Part shown: positions 7,419-15,245 of the stretch, one piece after another
Layout: each line of letters starts with the position of its first letter
Numbering within the stretch: the first letter of the stretch is position 1
From: Limnohabitans sp.
GTDB taxonomy: Bacteria > Pseudomonadota > Gammaproteobacteria > Burkholderiales > Burkholderiaceae_C
Assembly (NCBI RefSeq): GCF_023910625.1
Contig: NZ_JAAVVW010000003.1
Coordinates: 2,108,001-2,172,000 of the forward strand
DNA: 64,000 bases
Direction: 5' to 3'
Position numbers and translations under genes: made by a program
Notes under the pieces: generated by a model
What the model was told of the DNA's origin: nothing
Database searches by the model: none
Seen by the model: only the letters and a program-made list of their open reading frames with translations

Positions 7419-9626
7419 TTAAGGCTTCCAGCGCTTGAGCAGTAAGGCATTGGCCATGACGCTGACCGAACTGAGCGCCATGGCCGCGCCCGCCATGACG
7501 GGGCTCAGGTAGCCCATGGCCGCCAGCGGAATACCGGCCACGTTGTAGGCAAACGCCCAAAACAGGTTTTGCCGGATCTTGGCCACGGTGCGGGCCGAGA
7601 TGTCGAGCGCAGCACCGACCAAGCCCACATCGCCACGCATCAGGGTGATACCTGCGGCGTGCATGGCCACATCGGTGCCCGTGCCCATGGCCATGCCCAC
7701 GTCGGCCGCGGCCAGTGCCGGGGCGTCGTTGACTCCGTCGCCCACCATGGCCACGATGCGCCCGCCAGCGCGCAGTTTTTGCACTTGGGCGGCTTTGTCG
7801 CCGGGCAACACCTCGGCCAGCACTTCCCCGTTTTCTGGTCGCAGGCCCAAACGACGGGCCATGGCTTCGGCGGCGGCCCGATTGTCGCCAGAAATCATGA
7901 CCAACTGCAGGCCGCGCGCCCGCAAGGCGGCCAATGCTTGGGCGGCCTCCGCTTTGGGCTGGTCGCCAAAAGCAAGCAACAACAAGCCATGCACGCCGCT
8001 TGACCTGCGTTCGGCCAGCGCCGACAAGGTGGCGCCTTGTGCTTGCAGGCGAGCGATCTGCACAGACCACAAAGTCGGGTCAAGACCCTCCTGGTGCAAC
8101 CAACGCAAGCTGCCCAGCAGCAAGCCACGGCCCCCTACTGTGGCTTGCACGCCCCGCCCGGGCACAGCCGTCAAATCAGTGGGGCTGGCCAAGGACAGGC
8201 TTTGCGCTTGGGCGGCAACCAGCACAGCACGGGCCAGCGGGTGTTCGCTGCCGCTTTGCACGCTGGCTGCCCACGCCAGCATGGTGGCCGCATCGCATTC
8301 GGGAGCGGGCACTTGCTCGATCAGGCGCGGCTGGCCCACGGTGAGTGTGCCGGTTTTGTCAAACGCCACGGTGTTCACGCGGTGGGCGTTTTCCAAAGCT
8401 TGGGCGTCCTTGATCAAAACGCCATGGCGCGCAGCAACCCCGGTGCCCACCATGATGGCCACAGGCGTGGCCAAGCCCAGCGCGCAGGGGCAAGCGATGA
8501 CCAACACCGCCACAGCTTGGATGAGCGCGGCTTCAAACCCCGCGCCCAGCAACATCCACACGCCCAACGTGACCAGCGCCAGCAACATCACCACCGGCAC
8601 AAACACCGCGGCCACTTGGTCTACCAGGCGCTGAATGGGCGCTTTGCCCGCTTGGGCATCTTCGACCAGGCGAATGATGTGCGACAGCACGGTTTCGTGG
8701 CCCACGGCAGTCACGCGCATCAGCACACGACCATCGCCATTGATGGCACCGCCTGTCAACTTGGCACCCACACTTTTGGAAACGGGCAAAGGTTCGCCTG
8801 TGAGCATGGATTCGTCCATCTGGGTTTGGCCCTTGACCAGCTCGCCGTCGAGCGGACAGCGTTCTCCGGGGCGCACCACGATCAAGTCCCCTTTGAGGAC
8901 TTCATCCACCGGTACGTCAATTTCACCCTCTTCACTGAGCCAATGCACGCGGTCCGGACGCAAGGCGTGCAGGGCGCGAATGGCTTCTGTGGTTTGCCGT
9001 TTGGCGCGTCTCTCCAACCACTTGCCGAGCAACACCAAAGTGATGACCACCGCCGAGCCTTCAAAGTAAAGGTGCGGCACATGGCCTTCGTGCGCGGTAA
9101 GCCACAACCACACCGACAAAGCCCAACCTGCCGTGGTGCCAATGGACACCAGCAAATCCATGTTGCCGGTGCGTGCCTTGAGGGCGTGCCAGCCAGCCTT
9201 GTAAAAGCGTGCGCCCAAAATGAACTGAACCGGCGTGGCCAAGACAAACTGCAACCAGGCTGGCAACATCCAGTGCTGGCCCCACAAGTCGCCCAGCATG
9301 GGCAAAACCAACGGGCCCGACAGCACCAAGCCCCAAGCCACAGGGGCAAAACCGGTCCACGGCGAAGCATTTTGGGTATCGTCTTGGGCAGTGGCTGCTT
9401 GTCGGGCTTCATAACCTGCATCGCGGATGGCACGCCGCAAATGCGCTTGTGTCAGTTGGGGGTCGCTGACCTCAATACGCGCCGATTCAGTGGCCAAATT
9501 GACACTGACGGAGCTGACACCCGGCACTTTTTTCAACGCTTTTTCGACCCGGCTCACGCATGAGGCGCAGGTCATCCCGTCAATGCCGATGTCATGGGTC
9601 TGGGATTTGGTTTTGATCTGTGTCAT
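7419..9626 (-). CDS. copA: copper-translocating P-type ATPase
   Basis: P1B-type ATPase of 735 residues that exports Cu(I) across the inner membrane. In order: one heavy-metal-associated domain (GMTCASC, near residue 17), transmembrane helices, TGEP actuator motif, CPCALGL metal site in the membrane, DKTGTLT phosphorylation motif, SEHP in the nucleotide domain and MVGDGVNDAPAL. The ATG at 9626 gives a start directly before the metal-binding domain; an in-frame start 33 bases upstream lacks support. Only one N-terminal metal-binding domain is present. It is divergent from a copper chaperone gene 65 bases away. Confidence 0.95.
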   Translation of the reverse strand: MTQIKTKSQTHDIGIDGMTCASCVSRVEKALKKVPGVSSVSVNLATESARIEVSDPQLTQAHLRRAIRDAGYEARQAATAQDDTQNASPWTGFAPVAWGLVLSGPLVLPMLGDLWGQHWMLPAWLQFVLATPVQFILGARFYKAGWHALKARTGNMDLLVSIGTTAGWALSVWLWLTAHEGHVPHLYFEGSAVVITLVLLGKWLERRAKRQTTEAIRALHALRPDRVHWLSEEGEIDVPVDEVLKGDLIVVRPGERCPLDGELVKGQTQMDESMLTGEPLPVSKSVGAKLTGGAINGDGRVLMRVTAVGHETVLSHIIRLVEDAQAGKAPIQRLVDQVAAVFVPVVMLLALVTLGVWMLLGAGFEAALIQAVAVLVIACPCALGLATPVAIMVGTGVAARHGVLIKDAQALENAHRVNTVAFDKTGTLTVGQPRLIEQVPAPECDAATMLAWAASVQSGSEHPLARAVLVAAQAQSLSLASPTDLTAVPGRGVQATVGGRGLLLGSLRWLHQEGLDPTLWSVQIARLQAQGATLSALAERRSSGVHGLLLLAFGDQPKAEAAQALAALRARGLQLVMISGDNRAAAEAMARRLGLRPENGEVLAEVLPGDKAAQVQKLRAGGRIVAMVGDGVNDAPALAAADVGMAMGTGTDVAMHAAGITLMRGDVGLVGAALDISARTVAKIRQNLFWAFAYNVAGIPLAAMGYLSPVMAGAAMALSSVSVMANALLLKRWKP

Positions 9627-9691
9627 GGTCGGAGCGGCTCGATGGACTATGCTTTGCAAAGCGCAAACTCTTTTGGCCCAAAGGAAACATC

Positions 9692-9889
9692 ATGAACCAA
9701 TTTTTCACTGTTGAGGGTATGACTTGTGGTCACTGTGAAAAAGCCGTGACCAAAGCCTTGCTGGCTTTGGATGCCCAAGCCAAAGTTGTGATCGACCGCA
9801 CTCAAAATCTGGTGCAAGTCGATTCAAAACAAAGCCGCCAAGCCCTGGCCCAAGCGATCGCCGATGAAGGTTATCGTGTGACAACGTGA
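9692..9889 (+). CDS. CopZ-like copper chaperone (heavy-metal-associated domain)
   Basis: A 65-residue single heavy-metal-associated domain: FFTVEGMTCGHCEKAV with the Cu-binding CGHC pair, and the usual beta-alpha-beta layout to the C-terminus. It is predicted to carry Cu(I) to CopA. Start ATG 9692 is preceded by AAAGGAAA at a good distance. The 65-base gap to divergent copA should hold both promoters. No clear CueR-type dyad was recognised in it. Confidence 0.9.
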   Translation: MNQFFTVEGMTCGHCEKAVTKALLALDAQAKVVIDRTQNLVQVDSKQSRQALAQAIADEGYRVTT

Positions 9890-9986
9890 ACTGTTTCACT
9901 CTTCTTTACAAATCACTGCAAAGAATGCACTTGCCCTACACATGGGCAGATCAGAATTGTTCATCTCATCAACCCAAGGATGTCTT

Positions 9987-10484
9987 ATGAAATCAATTTG
10001 CACCTCTTTCATTGCCGCTTCTTTGTTAGCGGGTCTGTCTGGTCTGGCTATGGCGCAAACCCCAACCGAAGCACTCACCCCGGGGCCTCGCGGCGAACGC
10101 ATGGAACAAATGCACGCCAAAATGAGCGCTCGCCATGCCAAGCACCTGGCTGAACTCAAAGGCAAACTGAACCTGCAAGCTTCGCAAGATGGCGCCTGGA
10201 ACAATTTTGCCCAGTCCATGCAAAAGCCTGAACGCATGGCACGCCCCGATCGAGTCAGCATGGAAAAAATGAGCACCCCCGAACGGCTAGAGCGCATGCA
10301 AGCCATGAAAGCCGAACGGGATGCACACATGCAAAAACGCATCAATGGCACCAAGGCTTTTTATGCAAGCCTGAGTGCTGAGCAACAACAGATCTTTGAT
10401 AAAGAAACTGCCCAGGCCATGGGTCGCACGGGTGGCGACATGCACCGCATGCAACACGGTGGTGGACATCACGGCAGGCATTGA
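9987..10484 (+). CDS. Spy/CpxP-like periplasmic protein
   Basis: A 165-residue exported protein: signal peptide ending in AMAQ (about residue 23), then a helix-rich, Met/Gln/Lys-rich mature chain with repeated LTxxQ-like segments (LKGKLNLQASQ, YASLSAEQQQIF) and a His/Gly-rich tail. This is the pattern of Spy/CpxP-type periplasmic chaperones and stress proteins. Position next to copA/copZ and the many Met and His residues suggest a role in copper stress (inference). Start ATG 9987 follows AAGGA. The stop codon lies inside the target duplication of the IS256-family element, so the frame survived the insertion but lost its native terminator. Confidence 0.8.
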   Translation: MKSICTSFIAASLLAGLSGLAMAQTPTEALTPGPRGERMEQMHAKMSARHAKHLAELKGKLNLQASQDGAWNNFAQSMQKPERMARPDRVSMEKMSTPERLERMQAMKAERDAHMQKRINGTKAFYASLSAEQQQIFDKETAQAMGRTGGDMHRMQHGGGHHGRH

Positions 10485-10486
10485 TC
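10479..10486. repeat. 8-bp target duplication CATTGATC, left copy
   Basis: Contains the last His codon and the TGA stop of the Spy-like gene, then two more bases. Matches 11807-11814. Confidence 0.9.
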
Positions 10487-11806
10487 GAGGGTGTACGGCA
10501 TTTTGTGTAAACGGGGCTGCGATCAGTCATTGGGCATCCTGCCTTCGAACTGAATGGTAAACCGGGTCAATGCGGCTTTCCAATCTCTGAGCGGCATCGT
10601 CCACTTCTTGCTGATGTTGTTCAGCGCCAGGTAGAACAATTTCAGCAATGCCTCATCGCTGGGGAACGAGCCCCGGCTCTTGGTCACCTTGCGCAGACTC
10701 ATGTTCACCGACTCGATGGCGTTGGTCGTGTAAATGATCCGCCGAATCTCTGGAGGATATTCAAAGAACGGCACGATCCGCTCCCAGTTGCTGCACCACG
10801 ATTTCACAATGGTCGGGTAGTCAGCGCCCCATTTTTCTTCGAATTCCTGCAGCCGCAGCACGGCATCATCCGCAGTTGCGCTGCTGTAGATGGTCTTCAG
10901 GTCTGCGGCCACCACTTTGCGCATCTTCCAGCTCACATAGTTCAGGCTGTGGCGCACCATGTGCACCAGACACAGCTGCACCGCCGTTTGCGGATATACA
11001 GCCTCTATTGCCTCGGGAAAGCCCTTCAAGCCATCCACGCAGGCGATGAAGATGTCAGCCACGCCCCGGTTCTTGAGCTCCGTGACCACCTGCAGCCAGA
11101 ACTTGGCCCCTTCGGTCTGGGCAATCCACAGCCCCAGGATTTCCTTCTCGCCCGCCATGTTGATGCCCAAGGCCAGATATACGGCCTTGTTGCGCACCAC
11201 GCCTGAGTCACGGGTTTTGACGTGGATGCAGTCCAGGTAAACGATCGGGTACAGCGCATCCAGTGGACGCGCCTGCCAAGCCTTGACCTCGTCCATGACG
11301 GCATCCGTAACCGATGAGATCAGCGTGGGCGACACCTCGGTGCCATACATTTCCTGGAGATGCCCCTGAATCTCACGTACCGTCATGCCTCGGGCATACA
11401 GGGACAAAATCTTGTCATCAAAACCTGTCCAGCGCGTCTGGTGCTTGGGCACGATCTGCGGCTCAAAGCTGGCGTGGCGATCACGGGGGATATCAATGGG
11501 CAGCTCGCCAAAGTCGCCTTTGAGGGTCTTTTTGCTTTTGCCGTTGCGGGCATTGCCAGCGGCGTTGGCCACGCTGGCATTCTTGGTGTGACCCAAGTGC
11601 TCGGTCATCTCGGCTTCCAAAGCGCGCTCCACAAGGCGCTTGGTCAGCTGCTTGAGCAGGCCGTTCTCGCCGATGAGGTCTTCAGGTTTTTTATAGCCAG
11701 CGAGCAGCTGGTCGATCAATTCGTTGCTGACGGTCATGGTTCATCTTTCTGGATGTTCGGCAGTTTCCTGCCATTTGACCGTTTACACAAAATTTAGGAC
11801 ACCCTC
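10487..11806 (-). mobile_element. IS256-family insertion sequence (1320 bp)
   Basis: Imperfect 28-base terminal repeats, 24 of 28 matching; both begin GAGGGTGT and end TTTTGTGTAAACGG (10487-10514 and, inverted, 11779-11806). They are flanked by the direct repeat CATTGATC (10479-10486 and 11807-11814). The 8-base duplication is typical of IS256. It contains one intact transposase. All parts look intact, so it may still be mobile. Confidence 0.94.
10523..11737 (-). CDS. IS256-family transposase
   Basis: A 404-residue mutator-type DDE transposase, full length for the family. Features are the N-terminal LTKRLVERALEAEMTEHLGH, the catalytic-core Asp in IVYLDCIHVK, the second Asp in FIACVDGLKGFPEAI, the CLVHMVRHSLNYVSWK segment and the late Glu in IYTTNAIESVNMSLRK. 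No interruption was seen. Confidence 0.95.
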   Translation of the reverse strand: MTVSNELIDQLLAGYKKPEDLIGENGLLKQLTKRLVERALEAEMTEHLGHTKNASVANAAGNARNGKSKKTLKGDFGELPIDIPRDRHASFEPQIVPKHQTRWTGFDDKILSLYARGMTVREIQGHLQEMYGTEVSPTLISSVTDAVMDEVKAWQARPLDALYPIVYLDCIHVKTRDSGVVRNKAVYLALGINMAGEKEILGLWIAQTEGAKFWLQVVTELKNRGVADIFIACVDGLKGFPEAIEAVYPQTAVQLCLVHMVRHSLNYVSWKMRKVVAADLKTIYSSATADDAVLRLQEFEEKWGADYPTIVKSWCSNWERIVPFFEYPPEIRRIIYTTNAIESVNMSLRKVTKSRGSFPSDEALLKLFYLALNNISKKWTMPLRDWKAALTRFTIQFEGRMPND

Positions 11807-11814
11807 CATTGATC
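11807..11814. repeat. 8-bp target duplication CATTGATC, right copy
   Basis: Abuts the right end of the IS256-family element and marks where the original Spy-gene downstream sequence resumes. Confidence 0.9.
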
Positions 11815-11832
11815 AGGTTTTTTCAATCTGCC

Positions 11833-11855
11833 AAGGGCTGCTTCGGCAGCCTTTT
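11833..11855 (+). terminator. intrinsic terminator displaced from the Spy-like gene
   Basis: Hairpin GGCTGC-TTCG-GCAGCC followed by TTTT. In the pre-insertion sequence it would sit about 19 bases after the Spy-like stop codon. It is now separated from it by the whole IS256-family element. Confidence 0.75.
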
Positions 11856-11909
11856 GTGCGTTTGATGCATGTCAATTTTTAAAAATCGTACAGCGTTAAG
11901 CTTGTTGCC

Positions 11910-12785
11910 ATGACCTCCAGCGCCTCTCCACCCCCTTCGTCACCCCAAACCCCTCCCGCGCGTCACCGTGTCCGGTTGCGATTGCCCGAGATATTGCCCA
12001 TCACCTGGCAACACCCTTTTGAATGGTTGTGGTTGGGCCTGAAGGACATTTGGCATTCACCCTGGTTGAGCCTGATGCATGGCCTGGTGTTGGCATTGGG
12101 CGGTGGCTTGATCACTTGGCTGGCACACGACAGATTTTGGTTTTTGGCCAGTGCGGTGTCGGGGTTTTTGGTGGTGGCCCCGGTGTTGGCCACCAGTTTG
12201 TATGCCATGAGTCGCGCCATTGAGCGCAAAGAGCGCGTTGACCCCGGTTTGCTGTTCAAAACCTGGACACGCTGGCAAACCCAGCGGTTCAATGAACCGA
12301 CAAGCTATTGGTGTTTGGTTCGTTTTGGTTTGTTGCTGGGCTTTACCGGAACAGGTTGGGTTTTGACTTCTTCCGCCCTGATCACCTTGCTGACACCTGC
12401 TCCCATCCACACCCCCACGGATTTCATCCACCATGTCGTGCTCAGCCCAGACCACCATGTGTTTGAGTTGTGGTTGGCTTTGGGAGGGTTGATGGCGGCC
12501 CCGGTTTTTGCATCCAGCGTGGTGGCCATGCCTTTGATGTTGGACCGCAAGGTCAACACCTTGCAAGCGGTGCTGATCAGTTGGAAAACGGTGCTGACCC
12601 ACCCTGTTCCCATGGCTTTATGGGCCTTGCTGATCATGGGGTTCAGCCTTTTGGGTGTGTTGATGCTGTTTGTGGGGTTGGTGTTGATCGTTCCCATGCT
12701 GGGCCATGCGTCCTGGCACGCCTACCGAGATTTGGTGGACACCACCTCCCTTCCCGAACGCTTGTCCGGTCAGGATAAGCTGTGA
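11910..12785 (+). CDS. DUF2189-family integral membrane protein
   Basis: A 291-residue polytopic membrane protein with a Pro-rich cytoplasmic N-terminus and about six hydrophobic helices (for example residues 55-75, 77-100, 145-165, 190-212, 235-265). The layout, with SLYAMSRAIERKERVDPG between helices two and three, matches the DUF2189 family of uncharacterised betaproteobacterial membrane proteins. The stop shares one base with the next start (TGATG), so the pair is probably translated together. Confidence 0.78.
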   Translation: MTSSASPPPSSPQTPPARHRVRLRLPEILPITWQHPFEWLWLGLKDIWHSPWLSLMHGLVLALGGGLITWLAHDRFWFLASAVSGFLVVAPVLATSLYAMSRAIERKERVDPGLLFKTWTRWQTQRFNEPTSYWCLVRFGLLLGFTGTGWVLTSSALITLLTPAPIHTPTDFIHHVVLSPDHHVFELWLALGGLMAAPVFASSVVAMPLMLDRKVNTLQAVLISWKTVLTHPVPMALWALLIMGFSLLGVLMLFVGLVLIVPMLGHASWHAYRDLVDTTSLPERLSGQDKL

Positions 12786-12994
12786 TGTGGGGTTTTACCG
12801 AAGAACAGTTTGCCTGGTTTGGCCTGACAGTGGGCATAACAGCGTTCATGCTGTACATGCTGTTCATTGTGGTGCAACTGGCCTGGGAATCGAAAGCCGG
12901 AAAATTTGGCACTTTTGTTATTTTTACGGGTCTGGCTTTTGGCATGTTGGGTTTTTTGGTCAAAGCCGTGATCCAGTACTGGATTGACAAATAA
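12785..12994 (+). CDS. DUF2788-family small membrane protein
   Basis: A 69-residue protein starting MWGFTEEQFAWFGLT with two transmembrane helices (about residues 11-31 and 40-60). It fits DUF2788, a family of unknown function common in Betaproteobacteria. The ATG at 12785 overlaps the stop of the DUF2189 gene by one base. Confidence 0.8.
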   Translation: MWGFTEEQFAWFGLTVGITAFMLYMLFIVVQLAWESKAGKFGTFVIFTGLAFGMLGFLVKAVIQYWIDK

Positions 12995-13010
12995 AGCTTC
13001 TAAACAAGTC

Positions 13011-13225
13011 TGTGGATAAGAAATGCAAAAACCCTAAGTTATCCACAGTTTGATCAATTTTTAAAAAGTTGTTCATTTTGCTGCGACAGCACAAAAGCAG
13101 AGTCACACACAAGCTAAAAAGCAGGCCAAGTGCTTGTCATGCAAAGGAAAAACCACCTTGTCCACAACAAAGGGCTGTCCTTACTACTACCACTATTCAT
13201 TGATATATAGAGAAAGAAAGATAAC
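13011..13225. promoter_or_regulatory. DnaA-box cluster with AT-rich tract (origin-like or DnaA-controlled region)
   Basis: Two perfect DnaA boxes (TTATNCACA consensus): TGTGGATAA at 13011-13019 (minus orientation) and TTATCCACA at 13039-13047. A one-mismatch box, TTGTCCACA, lies at 13158-13166. About 17 bases after the last box, CTACTACCACTATT resembles a DnaA-trio array, followed by the AT-rich stretch ATTGATATATAG. The 282-base gap (12995-13276) otherwise has no gene. It lies upstream of minC and about 8 kb from mnmG-rsmG-parAB. No dnaA or dnaN gene is in the window, so origin function is inference. DnaA control of minCDE is the main alternative. Confidence 0.5.
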
Positions 13226-13276
13226 AAGGCAAGGATGCACTGGTAAGATTTGCCCCTTTCCAACCCCAGCGGCACC

Positions 13277-14032
13277 ATGGCGATTGTTCAAGAAGACGCT
13301 TCTTCCAACTGTTACGACATCAAAAGTGCAGATTTGTCCTTGGTGGCCTTGATCCTCAAATCCACCGACATCTCGCTGTTGGTTGCGGCTTTGAAACGGC
13401 AAATGGACGCAAGTCCGGGGTTTTTTGAGCAAGATCCTTTGTTGATCGATGTCAGCCAGCTCGAAAGCGAGTTCAAAGCGGCAGATTTGCAAACCTTGAT
13501 GGAGGTCTTGCGAGAGCATGCATTGGTTCCTCTGGCCATCAAAGGGGCCAAGGATGCATTTTTGGAGCATGCCAAGGGTCTTGGCCTGGTGGATGCTTCC
13601 GATGCCCGCATTCGGCGTTCTGTTCAGTTGGCCGAGGTGTCTGCATCCATGGATCATGTTCGACCCGCTGCCTCATCTGTTGCCGTAGAAGCCATGGTGG
13701 TCGACAAGCCTTTGCGTTCAGGCCAACAGGTTTATGCCAAGGGGCGAGACTTGATTGTGTTGGCGATGGTCAATGCGGGCGCTGAGGTCATTGCCGATGG
13801 GCACATTCATGTGTATGGTTCTTTGCGTGGAAAAGCAATTGCTGGAGCCAGGGGCAATACCCAAGCCAAAATTTTTGCTTTGGTCATGGAACCTGAGCTC
13901 ATTTCCATTGCCGGTGTTTACCGGACCAGTGAAAATCCCTTGTCCAATGAGGTGTTGGGCAAAACAGCCCAGGTCAGTTTGCAATCGGACCCCGAAGGGG
14001 ACAAGTTGCTGATCAAGCCTTTGAATCTTTGA
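13277..14032 (+). CDS. minC: septum site-determining protein MinC
   Basis: FtsZ-polymerisation inhibitor that, with MinD, blocks division away from mid-cell. It has 251 residues from ATG 13277: an N-terminal MinC domain (YDIKSADLSLVALILKSTD) and the C-terminal beta-helix domain with GQQVYAKGRDLIVLAMV, HIHVYGSLRGKAIAGA and the MinD-contacting region. A TTG at 13250 in the same frame is an alternative start, and neither has a strong ribosome-binding site. First gene of minCDE. Confidence 0.93.
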   Translation: MAIVQEDASSNCYDIKSADLSLVALILKSTDISLLVAALKRQMDASPGFFEQDPLLIDVSQLESEFKAADLQTLMEVLREHALVPLAIKGAKDAFLEHAKGLGLVDASDARIRRSVQLAEVSASMDHVRPAASSVAVEAMVVDKPLRSGQQVYAKGRDLIVLAMVNAGAEVIADGHIHVYGSLRGKAIAGARGNTQAKIFALVMEPELISIAGVYRTSENPLSNEVLGKTAQVSLQSDPEGDKLLIKPLNL

Positions 14033-14069
14033 ATTTTTTCATTTTCATTTTGTCCAAGAAAGTTTATCC

Positions 14070-14885
14070 ATGGCAAAAATCGTTGTTGTGACCTCTGGCA
14101 AAGGCGGCGTGGGTAAAACCACGACCAGCGCCAGTTTCGCCACGGGCTTGGCCCTCAAAGGTTTCAAGACTGCTGTCATTGACTTTGATGTGGGCCTGCG
14201 CAATCTGGACCTGATCATGGGCTGCGAACGCCGCGTGGTGTATGACCTGATCAACGTGATCCAGGGCGAAGCCAACTTGAACCAAGCCCTCATCAAAGAC
14301 AAACAATGTGACAACTTGTTTGTGTTGGCGGCTTCTCAAACCCGCGACAAAGATGCCTTGTCTCAAGAAGGCGTTGAAAAGGTTTTGAATGACCTGAGTG
14401 GCATGGGTTTCGAGTACATCGTGTGTGACTCGCCTGCCGGCATCGAGACTGGTGCATTGATGGCCATGCACTTTGCCGACGAGGCCTTGGTGGTGACCAA
14501 CCCGGAAGTGTCTTCGGTGCGTGACTCAGACCGCATCCTGGGCATGTTGGGCAGCAAAACCAAACGTGCGATTGACGGCGCAGACCCGATCAAAGAGCAC
14601 CTCTTGATCACCCGCTACAACCCCAACCGGGTTGAAGAAGGGCAGATGCTGTCGCTGCAAGACATTCAGGACATCTTGCGCATCAAGTTGTTGGGCGTCA
14701 TTCCTGAAAGCGAAAATGTGTTGCAAGCTTCCAACCAAGGCACACCTGCGATCCACATGGTCAACAGCGATGTCTCCGAGGCATACAAAGACGTGATCGA
14801 TCGTTTCTTGGGCGAAGACAAGCCCATGCGTTTCACCGAAGCTGAAAAACCCGGTTTCTTCAAACGTTTGTTTGGAGGCAAGTGA
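14070..14885 (+). CDS. minD: septum site-determining ATPase MinD
   Basis: Membrane-cycling ATPase of 271 residues that recruits MinC and is displaced by MinE. It has a deviant Walker A (GKGGVGKTTTSA, starting near residue 10), the switch region VIDFDVGLRNLDLIMG, Walker B-like IVCDSPAGIE and a C-terminal amphipathic membrane-targeting helix ending GFFKRLFGGK. Second gene of minCDE, 37 bases after minC and 3 bases before minE. Confidence 0.97.
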   Translation: MAKIVVVTSGKGGVGKTTTSASFATGLALKGFKTAVIDFDVGLRNLDLIMGCERRVVYDLINVIQGEANLNQALIKDKQCDNLFVLAASQTRDKDALSQEGVEKVLNDLSGMGFEYIVCDSPAGIETGALMAMHFADEALVVTNPEVSSVRDSDRILGMLGSKTKRAIDGADPIKEHLLITRYNPNRVEEGQMLSLQDIQDILRIKLLGVIPESENVLQASNQGTPAIHMVNSDVSEAYKDVIDRFLGEDKPMRFTEAEKPGFFKRLFGGK

Positions 14886-14888
14886 ACC

Positions 14889-15149
14889 ATGTCGTTTCTT
14901 TCCTTCCTGTTGGGCGAAAAGAAGAAAACTGCCGGCATGGCCAAAGAGCGCCTGCAAATCATCCTGGCACACGAGCGCAGTGGCCGCAATGCCGCTGAGC
15001 CCGATTACCTGCCTGATTTGCAGCGTGAACTGGTGGCGGTGATCAGCAAGTACATCAAGATCAACCCCAACGACATCAAAGTCAATTTGGAGCGTCAGGA
15101 CAACCTTGAGGTGCTGGAAGTCAAAATCGAATTGCCCGACTCACGCTGA
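14889..15149 (+). CDS. minE: cell division topological specificity factor MinE
   Basis: An 86-residue MinE with N-terminal membrane-binding start [15 protein letters not shown], the MinD-interacting helix ([14 protein letters not shown]) and the C-terminal dimerisation domain ([18 protein letters not shown]). It stimulates MinD ATPase to drive pole-to-pole oscillation. Last gene of the operon, followed by a strong terminator. Confidence 0.97.
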   Translation: MSFLSFLLGEKKKTAGMAKERLQIILAHERSGRNAAEPDYLPDLQRELVAVISKYIKINPNDIKVNLERQDNLEVLEVKIELPDSR

Positions 15150-15212
15150 GTCCTGTTGTTGCGGCTTTTTTGAGCCGTTACTTGCTTGTCTCTGATGCGG
15201 TGTTTCAAAATG

Positions 15213-15245
15213 CCATGGCCCCTTGATCAGGGCCATGGTTTTTTT
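15213..15245. terminator. bidirectional intrinsic terminator after minE
   Basis: Perfect 9-base stem CCATGGCCC / GGGCCATGG around an 8-base loop, followed by seven T on the plus strand. The left side carries AAAA, giving a short U-run for transcripts on the minus strand. It lies between the convergent minE and oxidoreductase genes. Confidence 0.9.

Noticed and set aside
6652-8070. Open frame of 472 codons on the minus strand across the aldolase gene and the end of copA
   Set aside because: Antisense shadow of two well-recognised genes; repetitive Arg/Gly/His composition.
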